Shown here: piece after piece, positions 21,065-30,646 of the stretch
Layout: each line of letters begins with the position of its first letter
How positions within the stretch are numbered: position 1 is the stretch's first letter
Assembly: GCA_030038355.1 (NCBI GenBank)
Contig: JASHPB010000071.1
Coordinates: 1-64,000 of the forward strand
Direction: 5' to 3'
Length of the DNA: 64,000 nt
Source of the DNA: Candidatus Binataceae bacterium
GTDB lineage: Bacteria > Desulfobacterota > Binatia > Binatales > Binataceae
Notes under the pieces: generated by a model
Database searches by the model: none
What the model saw: the letters and a program-made list of their open reading frames with translations, nothing else
Told to the model about the DNA's origin: nothing
Translations under genes and position numbers: made by a program

Positions 21065-21290
21065 ATGACCAGCACGCTTTCAATTGATTCCCACCGCCTG
21101 CGGCTCAACCAGACAACCGCGCGGCAGATCAGGCGTAAGGCGGCCGGTCTGGACAACTACTTCGACTGCGTCACCCGATGTGAAGCGACGTTTCAGGGTT
21201 CTGCCCAACGAGCAGATGGTCATCCGCAATGAAGGCTCTTTCAAGCTCGACGCGGCGATTCACGATGCCTTCGACGCCGCGGGGCGATAA
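21065..21290 (+). pseudogene. Remnant of a ribosome hibernation-promoting factor (HPF/RaiA-like)
   Basis: First frame: HRLRLNQTTARQIRRKAAGLDNYFDCVTRCEATFQG; continues in another frame as LPNEQMVIRNEGSFKLDAAIHDAFDAAGR, matching HPF N- and C-terminal halves with internal loss and a frameshift. Confidence 0.6.
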
Positions 21291-21410
21291 CTTAAGAGGC
21301 GATAATTTAAGAGATGATGCGCGCGTTTTGCGCGATACAGCGAAAGCTGAGTAGTGAGGCGGGCTCACTTCGCCTCCAAACCGGTTGACCCGGAAGGATA
21401 GAGAGAGAAA

Positions 21411-22010
21411 GTGATTCAAACAGTTGAAACTCGACACGAGAGCAACCGCGAGCGGACGCTTCGTGCCTTGCTGACCCATCAGCGCGACGAAATTCTGGCG
21501 CGGCTGACAGATTCCCGCGACTCCAACGCCGATATGCAAGGGCCGAGCGGCGATGAGATGGACGTAGCTCGTTCATTGGCGGAGGCCGAAACTCGGGGCT
21601 TTCTGCTCGATCGCGAGGAATCGAAATTGCGCGCCATTGACGCGGCAATCGCAAGGCTCGAGCGCGGAGACTACGGTATCTGCGCTAACTGCGGCGAGGA
21701 AATCCCGCTGATCCGGCTGAAGGCCGTCCCCTTCGCGACTTATTGCGTCGATTGCCAGCATGAGCGGGCTCAGATGGTGGGCCTGCGGACCGCGCCGACA
21801 ACGCCAAGCTTGGGCAAGGAATTTGTCGAGACGGATGATTCCAACGCTCGGGCCAAGGATGCCAAGGCGCAGCTGGGCGATGACGATGACTCCAGCTCGA
21901 TCCTGTCGGATAGTCCCTTCGGTCCTGATGAGGACGAGCTCGAGCTTCAACAAGAGCCTCGTCGAAAGCGGGGGCGTCCGCGTAAGAATCCAGTGGCGGT
22001 GGCCCGCTAG
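21411..22010 (+). CDS. TraR/DksA-family C4 zinc-finger protein with C-terminal AT-hook-like tail
   Basis: GTG start at 21411; coiled-coil region, GDYGICANCGEEIPLIRLKAVPFATYCVDCQ zinc finger; acidic linker then RRKRGRPRKNPVAVAR. Confidence 0.88.
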   Translation: MIQTVETRHESNRERTLRALLTHQRDEILARLTDSRDSNADMQGPSGDEMDVARSLAEAETRGFLLDREESKLRAIDAAIARLERGDYGICANCGEEIPLIRLKAVPFATYCVDCQHERAQMVGLRTAPTTPSLGKEFVETDDSNARAKDAKAQLGDDDDSSSILSDSPFGPDEDELELQQEPRRKRGRPRKNPVAVAR

Positions 22011-22287
22011 ACCTTGTACGACGGCGGGGATCGTCCACGGCCGTCGCCAATTCCCGACCATGTCGCATCCGATGCTCCGGATCGATGCACCAGCGTCCGG
22101 TTTCGGGGCGAATCGACGATAACGTGACGCCTCTTTTGCTCCCGAATCAGTCTGAATTGTTCTGGAAATCTCCTCTAGTTTAGACCACGCCTAACAGCTC
22201 ACGGCATAGCGATTGCTGCCCGATCGGTCGTCGTCGCTCCGCGTTGGCTAAGACGCATTGGGTAAGGTCGGCGGAAAGGGGTGGTGA

Positions 22288-22880
22288 ATGGATCTGCTGC
22301 TAGTGGAAGACCATCCTACCGAGTCGTCTGTTGATGGATGATCGACTGCGCCGGGCCTTCTTCCCCAAGGCGCAGATAGATAGCGATCGCCCAGACGCTC
22401 ATCAGCTCGCCGATGTGCTTGCGCGAAGATGACTGTCAAGTGATCGTCACCGACTACTGGCTCGGACGGAGCGACGGCCTGTCCGTCCTCCAGCACGTCA
22501 AGGAGCGATGGCGCCGAGGACGCGTAATCGTCCCAACGTACTACGGCCGTGAGGTCGTGGCAGAAGCCTTCAAATTGGCCTCTATTATTACCTGCTCAGC
22601 CCGAGGGTTTCGACAACCTGGTGGATGTCGTTCGGCTTTCGAAAGGCAAGGCGCGCGAGGATCGCAACGAACTTGGCGACGCTCTGATTCAGTGCTTGCC
22701 TGAGGCGGTATTGCGCGTCGATTCAGAGGGCAGAAATCTCGACCTCGAATGCAGCCGGCGAGCGCCTCCATGGTTAGCCGAGCCAGTCCGTGCTCGGGTA
22801 CGCCGTCGAGATCCTGCTGCCACCCTCAGCCGCCACGATATCTTGCGCCGTCACGAATTGGCTCACCGCGGCTAGCCCGT
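22288..22880 (+). pseudogene. Decayed response-regulator receiver (plus PAS) gene
   Basis: MDLLLVEDHPTESS then, across frames, DDCQVIVTDYWLGRSDGLSVLQHVKERWRRGRVIVPTYYGREVVAEAFKLA, EGFDNLVDVVR and LPEAVLRVDSEGR, interrupted by stops and frameshifts. Confidence 0.65.
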
Positions 22881-23357
22881 ATCAAACTTCGCAACGATGC
22901 TACTCAAGGCGGACAGTTCGCCTGCCAAGTTTACGATGACGATAGTCCCAGTACTGAGCGGTCGCGGACCGCCTAGCGTGATTCAGAAGCAGGCCGCTGA
23001 CCAGTTTGTAGCAGCGCCTTGATGAAGACCGGCGGGCGCTTGCTCAAAACTTGCCCGCTATTGCTGGTTGTTGCTGGCCGAGAGCCATCTAACGCGCGCC
23101 GGCTGTTACACCATTCCACTGTTACACGCATTCCACGGTGCATGGGGCTATTCAGCTTCATCTCGCTGCGCCGAGATCGCACGGTTCCCTTGGAATAGAC
23201 CTTAGATCACGCCTCGCTAATTCCCCGCTTCGACCAACTCCCCGAACCAGAAGCCCGGGCGCTAGCAGTCAGGGCCACGCTATGCCTATCCTCTTTTGGC
23301 GCGGGCCGAAGAGGCCACGTAGCCGACGTACTGTTCGCCGGCAGGCGCCCGCACGGC

Positions 23358-24689
23358 GTGAAAACAGGCTTTCTCACTCATACCGGACGACCGCATCCCG
23401 CGCGCCTCGCGATTCGATACGCGTTGGCGGGTATCGTTTGGATCGCGGTCTCCGAGTATCTGCTGGCGGCGCTGCCGATCCATTCGCTGCTGCTGAACCG
23501 GTTCCTATTCGTCAGCGTCACGACCGTTCTGCTTTTCATCGTCGCGAGCCGCTACGCCCACACTCTGCAATTCTCGATCACCGTGCGAGACGAGGCGCTC
23601 GCTCGGGCGCACGGCTACTTTGATTCTGCGGTCGAAGGAATTGTCACCGCGGATTGCGAAGGTCTGATTCGACAGATGAATCCGCGCGCCCAAGAGATGT
23701 TCGGCTATCACGAGGTCGAGTTGCTCGGTCATCCAATCGAGGTGCTCATTCCCACGCGCTATCGCAAGGAACATCCGGCGCTCAGGAAGGCGTTCCATCG
23801 CGAAGGACGTTGGCGAGCGACGGGAGTCGGGCGCGAGATCATCGCGATTCGCAAGGACGGCAGCGAATTCCCTGCCGAAATCACAATCAATCACGTGCCG
23901 ACGCATCACGGCGACCTTGCGATCGCGTTCGTAAGCGATATCAGCGAGCGGCGTGCGATGGAGCGCGAGGCCCGCCGCAGTGAAACCCTCAACGCGCTCG
24001 GCGCGGTTGCAACTGGAATCGCTCACGAGCTGAACAATCCGCTTGCGGTTATCGCCTCGCGCATCGAGGTGATGCTGATGCCCGGGCAGGAACTCCCACC
24101 CGAGCTCCGGCAGGATCTGATGGTTTTACAGCGCAATGTCGAACGCGCGAGCCGCATCTCGCAAAATCTATTGTCGCTGGCACGCCAGCGGCCGGGCGTG
24201 CGGCAGCCGCTCGACATCAACAAGGCCATCGAAGAGGCGCTGCTCCTTGTCCGAAGCGACTCGCGCGGCACGAGGCTGACTTTCGATCTCGATCTCGATA
24301 GCATACTGCCGCCGGTGATCGCGGATCCGACTAGTCTCGAGCAGGTGCTGATTAACCTTGTGTCGAACGCGCGCGATGCGGGTGCGACTCACCTCGCGAT
24401 TCAAACCGCGACCGACTCGGCCCGACTGTCCAACATCAGGATCAGTATCAGCGACGATGGCGAAGGGATCGCGCCGGCCGCGCTCGAACGGCTGTTTCAG
24501 CCGTTTTTCACTACCAAGCCCAAGGGGACGGGACTCGGGCTATGGCTCAGCCGCCGCATGGTCCAGGATCATGGCGGCAGCATGGAAGTGAAATCGGAAG
24601 TCGGTAAAGGAACGACTTTTACAATCCTGCTCCCGGTACGCGAGGCGGCCCCAGCCCTTATTGAAGGCCACATGCATGCCGCAAAATGA
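23358..24689 (+). CDS. Membrane PAS-domain sensor histidine kinase
   Basis: 443 aa: N-terminal TM segments, PAS (YFDSAVEGIVTADCEGLIRQMNPRAQEMFGYHEVELLGHPIEVLIPTRYR), H-box GIAHELNNPLAVI, N-box NLVSNARDAG, KGTGLGLWLSRRMVQDHGG. Confidence 0.92.
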   Translation: MKTGFLTHTGRPHPARLAIRYALAGIVWIAVSEYLLAALPIHSLLLNRFLFVSVTTVLLFIVASRYAHTLQFSITVRDEALARAHGYFDSAVEGIVTADCEGLIRQMNPRAQEMFGYHEVELLGHPIEVLIPTRYRKEHPALRKAFHREGRWRATGVGREIIAIRKDGSEFPAEITINHVPTHHGDLAIAFVSDISERRAMEREARRSETLNALGAVATGIAHELNNPLAVIASRIEVMLMPGQELPPELRQDLMVLQRNVERASRISQNLLSLARQRPGVRQPLDINKAIEEALLLVRSDSRGTRLTFDLDLDSILPPVIADPTSLEQVLINLVSNARDAGATHLAIQTATDSARLSNIRISISDDGEGIAPAALERLFQPFFTTKPKGTGLGLWLSRRMVQDHGGSMEVKSEVGKGTTFTILLPVREAAPALIEGHMHAAK

Positions 24690-25083
24690 GCGCGACGGTG
24701 AGGCGCCGTCGCGCCGCGTTCGTATTCTGCTCGTCGACGATGAACGCGATCTGGTCGATGCGTACACTCGTTTGCTGGCGCGTGCCGGCTACGATTGCCT
24801 GGGCGCTTTCGACCCCGACCAGGCAATCGCCAGAATCGACGCCGAGCTCTTCGACCTGATGATCACGGACCTGAGCCTGCCGCGCCGCAGCGGCCTGGAA
24901 ATCATTCGTCGCGCGCGAAGCGGAGCCCGTCCGGTTCCGGTTATCGTGATGACCGGGCACAACACACCCGACCTCAACGCCGCTGCGCGCGAGGCGGGCG
25001 CCGACACCTGCCTGCTGAAGCCGGTTTCGATAAGGGAGCTGACTTTAGTGATTCGCGAAACCCTCGCCCGCCATGCGAAATAG
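24676..25083 (+). CDS. Receiver-only response regulator (CheY-like)
   Basis: VRILLVDDERDLVDAYTRLLARAGYDC...LMITDLSLPRRSGLEIIRRAR...VIVMTGHN...LLKPVSIREL; no output domain; ATG at 24676 overlaps the end of the kinase gene. Confidence 0.9.
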   Translation: MPQNERDGEAPSRRVRILLVDDERDLVDAYTRLLARAGYDCLGAFDPDQAIARIDAELFDLMITDLSLPRRSGLEIIRRARSGARPVPVIVMTGHNTPDLNAAAREAGADTCLLKPVSIRELTLVIRETLARHAK

Positions 25084-25199
25084 CCGCGCGCGTAGGGCGA
25101 CGGTGAGAAACTGCACGGCCATCGCGGGCGCTCTTCAAAGCGTCCTCGGGCGGCGGGGCTCCGGGATGGAGCGGCCACATGTCGTTTCGAGGCCTCACT

Positions 25200-25870
25200 G
25201 CCCAAGGGAGAGCGATCCAGAGGGGCGGGCGTCGGGGTTGACCGCGGCGAGCATCGCTTCGACGGCGTCGCGGAGGAGCGCATCGATCCACTCGAACCCG
25301 GCGCCTCGGAGGTCTGGACGCATCCCGACACCGGCATTCGATCTCCAACCTGACGTGGATTTGGCGGGCCCAAGCGCTTCGTATGATCGTAGCCGACAAT
25401 CTCGTTCGCCCGCGTCCAGAAGCGCAGCCAGTTTTCCTGGCTTTAGCGCGGCGTCAGCCGCGATTTCCGGCGGCGAAATTCACGCAAGAACAGCTCCTCC
25501 GCGCAAGTGGACTCGACCAGCAGGAACACTCCGCCCCGACGAAGCATGCTGAACCCGTCGATCAGCTCAGCAAAGTCGGGGTGTATCGAACCAATGGAAT
25601 GGGTTCGCGTCACGACCATGTCATAGTCATCGCGCAGGCCGCTCGGCCAATCGGAGTTCTAGCGGTCGGACACGAAATTCCCCGCCAAGACGCCGCCCTC
25701 GCGCTGATTCACTTTCCTGCAAATCGAGATGCGGAACAAATCGCGATCGACGCAATCGATTTTTGAGACTTCGGATGGCGGGCATGAATTGATCGGCCAG
25801 CATCGCCGGGACCGAAGCACAAGTCGAGAACCGGAAGAGCTACATTGGCGGGAAAGGGCAGCGCGGCGGC
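25200..25870 (-). pseudogene. Decayed SAM-dependent methyltransferase gene
   Basis: Reverse-strand pieces in different frames: VLDLCFGPGDAG; SKIDCVDRDLFRISICRKVNQREGGVLAGNFVSDR; DDYDMVVTRTHSIGSIHPDFAELIDGFSMLRRGGVFLLVESTCAEELFLREF; AMLAAVNPDARPSGSLSLGQ*. Confidence 0.6.
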
Positions 25871-26129
25871 CGTCAAGTGGAGAGCGCAGCGCTGCTCGGG
25901 GCGCCCTGCTCCGCTTGCCACAGGTCCAGCGGTTCATCGAGATGCTTATCAGTGAGCTTCTGCTCGATCTGACTCTGCATGAGTGCCATCGAAACGCCCT
26001 TTCCTGCGTGTTGGTCTCGCTGCTATCAGGCGCGGCGATCTCCCTTACTTATGAACGGCGCGGCGAATCTGAAGTTACGAAATAGATGGCGCGAAGCATC
26101 GTCTTGTAGAGCCTCGCGCGGGGCCTTGG

Positions 26130-27434
26130 TTACTCCGACGGCAGCCAGTTTGGAGGCCAGACGCGCTCGGGAAATGGCACCAGCGAGAGCGGAATGATGC
26201 CTCTCTCCTTGGGATTCCACTTGCTCGCCCGCACGAACGCCGCGCTCTCCTCAAGTTGCACCAATTCGAGCGGAGTGAAGCTGCCCGGCGATTCTGTGGT
26301 GTGTGCTTTCACCTTCGCGAGATTTTGCCTAGCAGCGTCGATGCCCTGCGCCGCCGCCTTCTGAAACTGCTCCCGCGCAATTTTGATGCGCTCTTCGTCG
26401 CTGCCGTTCGGCAGCAGCGCCGGGCATCCGTGCTTGAAACAGAACGCGCCGAGGTTGAGCTGCGCATCGGCCAGGCCCTGCGCCGCAGCGTACGAATAGA
26501 GCGCCGCCGCGCTCGAAGCATCCTGCTGGGGCAGCCCCCATCCATGCTCAGACATCAGGCCGAGATTGAATTGCGATGCGGGATTACCCTCGTAGGCAGC
26601 CGCGCAGAACCACGGGGCCGCGGCGGCGAGATCCTTGGGGACGTTCGGCGCGCCCAGCGCAAACACGTAGCCGTAGTCCGCCGCCGCGTTCGGATCGCCG
26701 ACTGCGGCGGTCGCTTTAAGCTTCTCGCGCGCTTCGGCGTCACCTTGCTGAATCCTGTCGAGTAAGTCGTTCGCCGCCTGCCATTGCATCGGACGAGTCG
26801 ATTCCGGCGAGCCCCACGCATAGACGACATAGCCGCCGGGAATCGAGACTTCGTTGCCCGGCGTGAGGAGCCATTGCGTCACGGGCACAACGCCGCACAA
26901 CTTCACCGCCGTGAGCGTACCTCCCAACGCTAGGCCCTTCATGCCGCGCGAGCGCATCGCGGCGACCGCATCTGGAAAGTCGAGAAAGTCGGCTGGAATC
27001 GGCACGGTACCCCAGCTTACCGATCCCGCGGCTTGATCGCTCTCAGGTCCGACGCCCTCAGTGACCGTGTATCCGGTCAAATCGCTCGGCGAGACGAACT
27101 CCATCGTGGTTTGCCACGGGCCTGAAGTGCTTTCGACTTCGAGCGAGACCATTATTGCGTCTGGATGCCACTTGCGCGCATTTTTGATCGCGGCCGCGGC
27201 AATCTTCGGCAGACGGTACGGACCTTCACTTGACTGATTTTTCTCTCCCGCTGCTCTCTCGCCGCCCGCGCGTCGGCATCCGACGGTGGTGATGAGGGTG
27301 ACAACGGCGAGGAGGCTTGCACACACCCCTCTGGTCGCGCGATGAAATCGCGGCCCTGATTGTTGCGGCTGGCTCAAGGTCGATCTCACAGACATCAAGC
27401 GCGACCACGACGAACGACGCGAGCTTATCGCCAA
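26130..27434 (-). CDS. Sel1-repeat putative lipoprotein
   Basis: 434 aa; hydrophobic signal region with VGCRRA; C-terminal Sel1-like repeats (AAADYGYVFALGAPNVPKDLAAAAPWFCAAAYEGNPASQFNLGLMSEHGWGLPQQDASSAAALYSYAAAQGLADAQLNLGAF). Confidence 0.82.
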   Translation of the reverse strand: MAISSRRSSWSRLMSVRSTLSQPQQSGPRFHRATRGVCASLLAVVTLITTVGCRRAGGERAAGEKNQSSEGPYRLPKIAAAAIKNARKWHPDAIMVSLEVESTSGPWQTTMEFVSPSDLTGYTVTEGVGPESDQAAGSVSWGTVPIPADFLDFPDAVAAMRSRGMKGLALGGTLTAVKLCGVVPVTQWLLTPGNEVSIPGGYVVYAWGSPESTRPMQWQAANDLLDRIQQGDAEAREKLKATAAVGDPNAAADYGYVFALGAPNVPKDLAAAAPWFCAAAYEGNPASQFNLGLMSEHGWGLPQQDASSAAALYSYAAAQGLADAQLNLGAFCFKHGCPALLPNGSDEERIKIAREQFQKAAAQGIDAARQNLAKVKAHTTESPGSFTPLELVQLEESAAFVRASKWNPKERGIIPLSLVPFPERVWPPNWLPSE

Positions 27435-27561
27435 CGATTTGACAACGAAAGTGAATCGTTGGCGACTGCCGCGGCGTCATTCACATGGCGGTTACGACGA
27501 AATTACGCGACCCTCAATTTCGCGTTCGGCTTGACTTTGCCTGCTTGGTAGACTTGCCGCG

Positions 27562-29847
27562 ATGGCGAGAGCGCCACATGGAAATCTGACCAAAACGGCG
27601 ACGCCCTGGATTGCTTACGGCGCGATGCTGCTCGCCGTGATCGGCGCCTACGAGTGGCTCAGGAGCTTCGGAGAGCGCCTGATAGCGCCTGCGCCGCGCT
27701 CCGCGGAAGTGTTCGGCGGCGCCTTGGTGCACGGCCAGATCAACGAGCTGCTGCACGTGCTGCTCGCCCTCGTGTTGGTGATCGCGACGGCGCGTGCGCT
27801 CGGCACCTTGTTCAAGCTGATTCATCAACCGCCGGTGGTCGGCGAAATAATCGCCGGAATCCTGCTCGGCCCATCGTTGTTTGGCCGCGTCGCCCCGAGC
27901 GTGTCTGCCTACTTGCTGCCGCAGGGAATCGGCCCCTTTCTTAACATCCTCGCGCAGATCGGCGTCGTTCTTTACATGTTCCTCGTCGGCTTGGAGCTCG
28001 ACCCCTCGCTGATGCGCAAGCGTGGTCACTCGACGATCGCGATCTCGCACGCGAGCATAGTCGCGCCCTTCCTGCTCGGCGGAATCCTCGCCCTCTTTCT
28101 TTATCCACGGCTCTCATCGAGCGACGTTCCTTTCACCGTATTCGCCCTGTTTCTCGGCGTCTCGATGTCGGTGACGGCCTTTCCGGTGCTCGCGCGGATA
28201 CTCACCGATCGCAATATTCATCGGAGCCGCATGGGCGCTATCGCGCTTACCTGTGCGGCGGTTGACGACGTCACTGCGTGGTGCCTGCTGGCGTTCGTGG
28301 TCGGAGTAGCCGAGTCACGCACCACGGGCGCGCTGACCACGGTGGTGCTCGCGCTCAGCTATATCGCGATCATGGCATTCGTCGTGCGGCCCGCGATGAT
28401 GCGGATGTCGCTGGTTTACGGCAATCGCGGGCGGCTCACGCAGGGCGTGATGGCGACGATTTTCGTCACCCTTCTTCTGTCGTCGTTTGCGACCGAGTTT
28501 ATCGGAATCCACGCCGTGTTCGGCGCGTTCGCCCTGGGAGCGATCATCCCGCACGACAGCGGCCTCGCCCGCGATCTCACCGATCGGCTCGAAGACGTCG
28601 TGATCGTTCTCCTGCTGCCCGCGTTCTTCGCCTTCACCGGACTGCGCACGCAGATTGGGCTAGTGAGCGGCTACGAGGCGTGGATGATCTGCGCGCTGAT
28701 CACTCTGGTCGCGTCGTTCGGCAAATTCGGCGGAAGCCTCGTCGCGGCGCGGCTCACGGGCCTCGGATGGCGCGATTCGTCGGCGCTTGGCGTGCTGATG
28801 AACACGCGCGGCCTGATGGAACTGATCGTGCTGAATATCGGACTCGAGCTGCGCGTGATTTCGCCCGAGCTGTTCGCGATGCTCGTGCTGATGGCGCTGG
28901 TCACGACCTTTGCGACCACGCCCATCCTGCATCTGATCGTGCGCGGCGCACGCGCGGACGAGGAGCCCGCCTTCCAGCAAGCTGCGCGGCCCACGCTGGT
29001 CGGCGCGGAGCGGCGCGCAGTGCTCGTCCCCGTATCGAATCCCGAGGGCGTGCCGGACCTGGTCGAGCTAGCGCTCGCCGCGACGCCGCACGATGCGCCC
29101 CCGCCGCGGGTGCTGGCTCTCGTGCGGATTCCGGTCGGCGGAGTGCGGACGGGACTGCGCGAGGCCGAGCAGCGTGTGCCGCCGCGCTCGCCCGCTCTTT
29201 CCGCCGCGCTTGACTTGGTGTGGGCGAAAGGCGCGGTGATTACACCGCAGGCGGTTTGGAGTCATGACCCAGCCGCCGACATTATAAGCGCAGCATCCGA
29301 ACCGACGATTAGCTGGGTGCTGCTCGGATCACATCGATCGGCGTTCGGTTCCGACTTCAAGGGTGGCGTGGTGCGCGAGGTTCTCGATCGCGCGCTGAAG
29401 CTGCCAGTTAATGTTGCGATCGTCGTGCACGGCTCGGACCGTCCGTACGAGAGTGTGTTCGCCGTAGTCGACAACAGTCCGAGCGGGCGCGCGGTGCTCG
29501 AGCTCGCGACGCGCGTGGCGGACCGGCGCCGGTGCAGTCTTCAGGTGCTGCTCGCGCCGAGCCGCGGCAGCGAAGCCGAGCCGGCCTTGCTCGAGATGAT
29601 CCGCGAAGCGGCGCGCGGAGTCGCGCGCAAGCTGCAGGTCGAGGTCCTGAGCGAGATCAGCCCTGAGGAAATCGTCCGTCAAGCGCCCGCGGGCCTGGTA
29701 ATCGTCGGCGCGCGGCTCGCGGATCGAATCGATCTCGCGCCAGAGTCGATCATCGACGATCTACGCACGCTGGTCGTCGTTCAAGGCCGGCAGGTCGAAG
29801 CGATTGAGGCCGCAGCTCCGGTGCCCGAGCGTCTAGCCCATTCGTAG
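27562..29847 (+). CDS. CPA2-type cation:proton antiporter with C-terminal USP-like region
   Basis: 761 aa; Na+/H+ exchanger fold (HQPPVVGEIIAGILLGPSLFG, CAAVDDVTAWCLLAFV, GFGAFALGAIIPHD-like); soluble C-terminal about 280 aa resembling universal stress protein domains. Confidence 0.88.
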   Translation: MARAPHGNLTKTATPWIAYGAMLLAVIGAYEWLRSFGERLIAPAPRSAEVFGGALVHGQINELLHVLLALVLVIATARALGTLFKLIHQPPVVGEIIAGILLGPSLFGRVAPSVSAYLLPQGIGPFLNILAQIGVVLYMFLVGLELDPSLMRKRGHSTIAISHASIVAPFLLGGILALFLYPRLSSSDVPFTVFALFLGVSMSVTAFPVLARILTDRNIHRSRMGAIALTCAAVDDVTAWCLLAFVVGVAESRTTGALTTVVLALSYIAIMAFVVRPAMMRMSLVYGNRGRLTQGVMATIFVTLLLSSFATEFIGIHAVFGAFALGAIIPHDSGLARDLTDRLEDVVIVLLLPAFFAFTGLRTQIGLVSGYEAWMICALITLVASFGKFGGSLVAARLTGLGWRDSSALGVLMNTRGLMELIVLNIGLELRVISPELFAMLVLMALVTTFATTPILHLIVRGARADEEPAFQQAARPTLVGAERRAVLVPVSNPEGVPDLVELALAATPHDAPPPRVLALVRIPVGGVRTGLREAEQRVPPRSPALSAALDLVWAKGAVITPQAVWSHDPAADIISAASEPTISWVLLGSHRSAFGSDFKGGVVREVLDRALKLPVNVAIVVHGSDRPYESVFAVVDNSPSGRAVLELATRVADRRRCSLQVLLAPSRGSEAEPALLEMIREAARGVARKLQVEVLSEISPEEIVRQAPAGLVIVGARLADRIDLAPESIIDDLRTLVVVQGRQVEAIEAAAPVPERLAHS

Positions 29848-29861
29848 GTCGGCGCGCCGTG

Positions 29862-30554
29862 CTACTCGCTCCAAATCAGATCATAGACAAATCCACTCAC
29901 ACCACCGCCAAGTATCGGCGCAATCCAGAAAAGCCATAGCTGGGCGAGCGCCCATCCGCCGACGTACAGCGCAGGACCCGTGCTGCGCGCGGGGTTAACC
30001 GAGGTGTTGTCGATCGGGATGCAGATCAGGTGAATGAGGGTCAGCACGAGGCCGATCGGAATCGGCGCGAAGCCGATCGCGACGCGCTTGTCGGTCGAGC
30101 CGAGAATCACGAGGATGAACATGAACGTGAGCACGAACTCCGCGATGAACGCCGACGCCAGCGAATATCCGCCCGGCGAGTGCGCGCCGAAGCCGTTGGC
30201 GGCGAAGCCGTGGCTGAGATCGAAGCCCGGGCCGCCGCTCGCGATAAGGTAGAGAATGGTTGAGGCAATTATCGCTCCGATGACCTGCGCGACGATGTAG
30301 GGAACTACTTCGGATCCGGGGAAACGTTTTCCGGTCCATAGCCCGATCGTCACGGCGGGATTGATGTGGCAGCCGGAAATATTGCCGATCGCAAACGCCA
30401 TCGTGAGCAGCGTGAGACCGAAGGCGAAGGCGACCCCGAGAAAGCCGATGCCGAGCTTCGGAAATCCGGCCGAGATAACTGCAGCTCCGCATCCTCCGAA
30501 GACCAGCCAGAACGTGCCGAACAACTCCGCAGTTGCGCGCTTTGCAAGGCTCAT
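29862..30554 (-). CDS. aqpZ: Aquaporin Z (MIP family)
   Basis: 230 aa; two NPA motifs ([28 protein letters not shown]). Confidence 0.93.
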   Translation of the reverse strand: MSLAKRATAELFGTFWLVFGGCGAAVISAGFPKLGIGFLGVAFAFGLTLLTMAFAIGNISGCHINPAVTIGLWTGKRFPGSEVVPYIVAQVIGAIIASTILYLIASGGPGFDLSHGFAANGFGAHSPGGYSLASAFIAEFVLTFMFILVILGSTDKRVAIGFAPIPIGLVLTLIHLICIPIDNTSVNPARSTGPALYVGGWALAQLWLFWIAPILGGGVSGFVYDLIWSE

Positions 30555-30646
30555 AACTGTCCTCCCGTCGGGGTTAAGCCGCGCGACGGTCGACCAATCC
30601 GCCTCGCGGACAGCCGCAGATTCGAACTCAGCTGAGTGCCTTTACA

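Noticed and set aside
28278-29213. 311-aa alternative-frame ORF within the antiporter gene
   Set aside because: Same-strand out-of-frame shadow of an obvious antiporter CDS, extremely Arg-rich.
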